From Lunularia cruciata (Eukaryota > Streptophyta > Marchantiopsida > Lunulariales > Lunulariaceae), in contig OX419761.1 of the NCBI GenBank assembly GCA_948567375.1, positions 53,818,501 to 53,882,500 on the forward strand: a DNA stretch of 64,000 nt, written 5' to 3'. The position numbers and the translations under genes are program-made. A model generated the notes under the pieces. The model made no database searches and had not been told where the DNA came from. It saw nothing but the letters and a program-made list of their open reading frames with translations. Shown here one piece after another: positions 59,676 to 64,000 of this stretch. Positions within the stretch are counted from its first letter, which is position 1; each line of letters opens with the position of its first letter.

Positions 59676-60325
59676 TTCTTTCTTTGAAAAGCTATACAAA
59701 TTAAGCATCTTATGCCAGACCATGACACTCTTTGTCCATGTTTTATAAGCAAGCTGAATAGATCCCAGTTCTCAACACAGTTCCTGATTTTACCTCTATC
59801 TTATCATCTCAGAAAGCCTCCGCTAGAACTATGGGAATCTTTTCAGATAATTCGTCAAAAAGTTAACCTTCTTTAGTTTAAGAAGAAAGAAAAAGTCCAC
59901 AACCGAGAACCTACTTCCATTCTATTTGAAGAGATGATATGGAACACAGATCATTGCGTGTTGCTGAAAGATGCTTTCTGTTCAAAAGAATCAAAGGAAA
60001 GTACATGGTGGTTCGGGTTTCTAAATATTCATGTACAACTTGGCCGAGTTAAGGAGCATTTAGAGCTACTCGCAAACTCCCATAATGGATGTTAGTGTTA
60101 TCCCAGAAATTACAGTTTTATCTTGCCTTTATTCTGTCCTCTGTATTAACGGGGGCTAATGTGAAAGAACGACCTTATTAAACTCCCATGTGAGAGAGAA
60201 ATCAAAAGTAATTCACGAGAAACAAACTGTCACTGATTTCGACTAGCAAGTCAAGTAACTCCAAGCTATCGTGCTGATCATATGGAAACTGCAAATTACA
60301 TGAGTTGATGTCTAAAGATAGAAAA
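59676..60325. other. No gene recognised
   Basis: Mixed sequence between two tails with only short frames. Confidence 0.4.
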
Positions 60326-60422
60326 GGGAGACCGCGTAGAAACACGAAGGATGGGAAGACCTTCAACCCCGTCAAGCCGTACAAGGGTGAGACAAAATAG
60401 GTAAAATGGGGTTAAGCCCCAT
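60326..60422 (-). repeat. Free LINE 3' tail T7
   Basis: On the minus strand: TGGGGCTTAACCCCATTTTAC, CACCCTTGTACGGCTTGACG, a small insertion, GGTCTTCCCATCCTTCG and CTACGCGGTCTCCC. It is flanked by unrelated sequence and has no LINE coding part. Confidence 0.8.
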
Positions 60423-61550
60423 TTAAAGAAAGGTGCTGTATTTCGAATGTGATTCTGCGAACACAAAATATTTCTCAGAGGACTTCGAGGGAAAATAATC
60501 TTCAAAGAATAATATCGGTTCGTCAACAATTGAATTAGAATGGAAAACAAATGAAAAGATAAAAAGGAATACCGTGTAACATGTTATATTTTACATAATT
60601 AATCTTTTCAGATGACATTAATTTATGTATGAAATAATTATATTTGAATACATTGTATATAAAACTAGTCCATAAAATATAGAACTTCACATCAAGAAGG
60701 AATGTTGGGTGGTTGAGGTCATCTGAAACATCTAGTATTTCGGAAAAATAATGAATATAAGAATTTTGGATATAGACATTCGACAATGAGTATCTCTTCT
60801 CAAGTGCGACAGAAAGGAAAGAAAAAAAGGAAAATGACAAAATAACGTCTGATACTGACATGATCCCGCAAACTTGTCACCACTTTAACTTTAAAAAGAG
60901 ATCTTTACTATCCCCTTGGAGTGCAAGGAAGTGAAATGTCTATCCATCCTTGACTAGAACCGAAGTCAATTCCTCCATGCCTCTTCCCTTAGTTGAAAGG
61001 TAGAACCGCAAGCGACAAAGGCGAGTCCAGTAACAGAAGTCTGGTTTGCCTAGACTTATCTTTGGCTTAACTTGAATGAAGAGGATCTTGGGCTTTCGCA
61101 TTATCAGCTGAATCGTCGTCCGCTGTGACCACCACACCCGTCATATTCGACGACCTGCAGTCAAATCACCTTTACCTCTTGTACAGAAGTAAAGTACGGA
61201 TTAGGTGCCGGGAAGTCCACCACAGTCGTAGATGATACCACGTAAAGTTGAGAGGAAGTGCGCCAACCCTACCAATAACAGCCGTCAGATTAGCCCATCG
61301 AGTCCACAATGTCAACCCTGTGCCCTGCCGGTTAACCCACACAGAGGTCCCTACGGTTCACAGCCAACACAGTTCCTCGTGCAAGGACAGTCCGCGTGCA
61401 TACGGTGTCGGCAGTAGTGCCTGTCTATATACCTGCACATGAATAGAGTACTGTATGATATGATCGGTGGGCGTTGCCATAATTGAGCACGCTGTCTTTT
61501 GCGCCATGATTGCAGATTCAGTTTGAATGCCCTATATTTACTTGAAAAAA
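60423..61550. other. No gene recognised
   Basis: About 1.1 kb. The left half is AT-rich. The right half (from 61,080) is CpG-rich with short overlapping frames on both strands and no motif. Confidence 0.4.
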
Positions 61551-62970
61551 GGCGACCGCGTAGGAAAAATGAAGGATGGGAAGACCCCATCAAGCCGTAC
61601 AAGGGAGAGACAAAAAACATAACATGGGGCTAAGCCCCAATAGAGTCTGTATGAGAAATCTGCCCTACCGCACCTAAGATATCCGAGCTATGCAAGTCGT
61701 ACGGTCTACACACAACTGGAGCATCCGAAGAAACATCACCTAATGTGATTGCTCTCCTATGGATTGCACCAGCCACTGCCCTCTGTAGAGCAATGGATAC
61801 ACGCTGTCTAAAGTAAGCTACAAAGTATGAGAGTGAGAGTGGTACCCCCTGCCGCCTAACATGATAAGCCCTCGCGCACTCCCTGACAAATGTGTCAAAT
61901 GTCGTGTCCATCGCTCCATATAACTCCAAGGCTAGAGGAACAAAGAGGTGACCTCGCTGCATGCCCCTGTACTTGGAGACCTTGCGACCTGCTGCTGCAC
62001 TCGCCGCCCATCCAGGGGGATGGGTAATCACTCCCTCCGAAACTGTATCTCGCGTAGGGTCCGTCACCACGACATCCGCTACCGTCACCTGATCATCTCG
62101 GACCAAGTATAAGTCTGCCCTGACACGTGTCGTCTGCAACGCATACGAACGCTCCCTCCAAGCCAAGTATCCACTCTCTCGTGCCATAGCAAACACTATG
62201 TCTCTAATGGCATCATGGGTAGCTATCCTCTGTCCTCCAAAAGGACACCGTGTCATGTGGACCGCCGCTGCATCTAGTGTAGAACCACACTCACAAGTGA
62301 GTAGTGAAGATGCAGATGGGTGGACCAAACCTAGGCGAAACCTCATCGCTGTAGAGAAAGTAGCCGGTGCGAGTCGGAAAGCCCTAATGCATGGTCGAGC
62401 TAGGATCCACGAGCCTGCACCCTTGCCGGAGCAAGAGCGTAGACGTGCTCTAGTAGCCTGAGGAATGGACGAGTCAACTAAGAGAGAATGTAGCGTATGC
62501 TCACACTGTCGCTCCATCAAGGAAGACTGTAGACCTCTAGTCCAATCTGACGATAGTGAAGCAAACGGTGGAAAACCCTCTCGTGCTCGTGAAGATAGAC
62601 TATCTCTCGTCTGCCGCAATAACACCTGGAGAGAAAAGGATCCTCCCTCCACCTCTGTCACATAAGTCTCCAAAACCGGCCTATCAGCAACCACAAAACG
62701 AGATGCAAGTAGGGGTGCCGAGAGAGCCCAACTACCCAAAAATGCTATAGGTGCCATCTCCTCCATAGAAAGCAAGCCAACCCCACCACATGAGATCGGT
62801 AGAGCCGTCTGTCTACGTGCCAAATCCCCTGTCACACACTCAAAAGTCCCTGGTCCAATAATATCACCAAAGACTCCCATAATCCTCCTATCAAATGCTC
62901 TCAGACGTGATAGGAAGGACGATGAGGGGGGAACTGTACGGATGAGGTAGGATGGTCGACGAGCAGGAAT
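61551..62970 (-). mobile_element. 5'-truncated RLE-type LINE copy (LINE3)
   Basis: The best-preserved LINE copy in the window, about 1.4 kb on the minus strand, carrying the ORF2 C-terminus and an 80-bp 3' tail ending GGTCGCCTTTTTT at 61,545-61,551. The 5' truncation point is near 62,970, where coding similarity gives way to GGAATGTGG repeats. It is CpG-rich with one long open frame, so it is recent. No target duplication was found. Confidence 0.85.
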
Positions 62971-63024
62971 GTGGGAATGTGGAATTACAGGAATGTGGGA
63001 CACAAGTAGATCTCCAATTTTCAT
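61630..63024 (-). pseudogene. LINE ORF2 C-terminal part: CCHC knuckle and restriction-like endonuclease
   Basis: 464 codons open from the ATG at 63,024 to a TAG at 61,630-61,632. About the first 20 residues come from flanking DNA; LINE sequence starts near ARRPSYLIRT (21-30), which follows the RT core in related elements. C244, C246, H256 and C260 form the CxC-x9-H-x3-C knuckle, followed by GGQRIATHDAIRD. The endonuclease is visible as RAD (302-304), D317 in VADVVVTDP and K348 in GRKVSKYRG, matching the (K/R)PD-x12-D ... K pattern of R2/NeSL-type restriction-like endonucleases, which nick the target for primed reverse transcription. The RT itself is missing, so the product cannot mobilise anything alone. 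The stop codon lies inside the GGGGCTTAGCCCC palindrome. Confidence 0.8.
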
Positions 63025-63452
63025 CTTAACAATATCTCAACTGCTGGGTTCAGCTATGCAAGACTTCGGAAGCATCTCGAGTTCTCGTTATTGTTTGCAA
63101 AAACATGTCTTGGGAAATATAACAAATGTGAACCTGTACGTGACGTATCCTTATGCCTTCGGTATGAATAGCATGTAGATAGGTTGGCGGATAGAAGTAC
63201 ATACGTACGGTCCTTACAGATACCTGTAGCAGGATATACGCTGGTAATGTAACTCATGCACGAGTAATATCTATAGCGAAGAAACGGGGACGTGGGATTG
63301 AGCAAGCCCCAGTCACAATAAATGGCCGTGAGCCACAAATTCAGCCGTTTACCCACGAAGACCAGAGAGCGGTATCAGAATCTCAGGCTTGGGGGCTGAA
63401 GGCATCGAGGGAAGCATCCGATCACTTTCGTGTGGTTACACTCTGCACATAC
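63025..63452. other. No gene recognised; possible intron of downstream gene
   Basis: A 100-codon minus-strand frame (63,356-63,054) has no known motif. If the exon call at 63,453-63,534 is right, this would be the start of intron 1. Confidence 0.3.
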
Positions 63453-63534
63453 CCAGAAGAAGTTTAGTTCTCTCAAAGTTGGAAGTCAAATCTAGCGTGG
63501 AATAACTCGTGGGTTCAAACTCCGAACACGACAT
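63453..63534 (-). CDS. Candidate first coding exon of a minus-strand gene
   Basis: The minus strand has a CT-rich leader (about 63,780-63,540, with CTTCTCTTCTCTTCTC runs) and then an ATG at 63,534 starting MSCSEFEPTSYSTLDLTSNF. The frame meets a donor-like CTGG/GTATGT at 63,453/63,452. CpG content is high, as in an unmethylated promoter. No domain can be named from 27 residues and the downstream exons were not found; the LINE3 insertion lies 480 bp further on. It may be chance. Confidence 0.25.
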
Positions 63535-64000
63535 TTGGAAGGGGGAGATTAATTTATGATTTTGCGTTCGGGGGTGGATTGCGTGGAAAGAAAAGTACTC
63601 GCTGTTGCGTTCTGCAGTTGGAAAGTGAGAAGCGAAGAGAAGAGAAGAGAAGTGAAAGCTTGGGGGTTTAAAGTATAGCTGCGGGAGAAATGTGAAGAGA
63701 GGAGAGGAACTAGAGTGCGTGAGTGATCGGTTGGCTGTTGATGAGCCGGAGAGAGGAGGGGTGTGGTGATCGGATCGAATCGGAGGAAGGCTTTGCACTT
63801 TGAAGACAGACAGGAGGATGTAGTAGGACGGATACTAGATTCGAGAAGTAGGCTTTGTTTCTTGTTCTGGTAGTGTTGGAAATCAGTAGTAGTCACTCTG
63901 GTGGGCTGACTTTCCACGTTTCGGTGGACTGGCGTCTGCTGGCAACCACGCATTCACTATTGCATGAGGGCCCGCCTAGCTGCCTCGCTCGAGTAGTGCT

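Noticed and set aside
63505-63530. tRNA-like GGGTTCAAACTCC box
   Set aside because: No A box or cloverleaf can be formed around it.

Overview
The window looks like nuclear DNA of a land plant. A non-seed plant (bryophyte or similar) is the best guess. The reasons are Ty3/gypsy retrotransposons primed by initiator-tRNA-Met, a Ty3/gypsy family whose pol ends in a PHD finger, and a LINE with a restriction-like endonuclease domain in place of the L1 type usual in seed plants. The species call is inference. No bacterial, organellar or tRNA/rRNA genes were seen.

Layout. 1-9,564: remnants of one chromovirus family ('family 1', LTR ends TGTAAT/ATTACA), with two minus-strand copies joined through one LTR and a plus-strand 3' half. 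9,565-22,780: CpG-containing, mostly unique DNA with a copia-like Gag scrap near 11.7 kb and the only clear host gene, an intronless GT31 glycosyltransferase at 16,905-17,999. 22,781-25,290: a small inverted-repeat element and a decayed LINE. 25,690-48,780: a retrotransposon nest. Two copies of a PHD-finger Ty3/gypsy family ('D') lie head to head. The plus copy is split by a family-1 chromovirus ('C', 34,318-46,436), which is itself split by a family-2 chromovirus ('B', 39,783-45,402). 48,781-52,600: mixed sequence with a duplicated TATA-bearing repeat, one promoter-like site and a 77-codon ORF. 52,600-57,600: very AT-rich DNA with two long (AT)n tracts. 57,900-63,000: CpG-rich DNA holding two young 5'-truncated LINE copies and four free copies of the LINE 3' tail. 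63,450-64,000: what may be the 5' end of a minus-strand gene running off the window.

Almost every retroelement ORF is broken by stops, frameshifts or lost catalytic residues. The nest is CpG-poor, as expected for DNA that has long been methylated and has decayed. The most interesting signals are: the RLE-type LINE with its swarm of free tails; the heat-shock-element-like array upstream of the TATA box in element B's LTR; the PHD finger on family D; and a conserved extra ORF upstream of gag in family 1. Element names A, B, C, C', D1, D and E are local labels. Family assignments come from motif reading only, and no database search was run.
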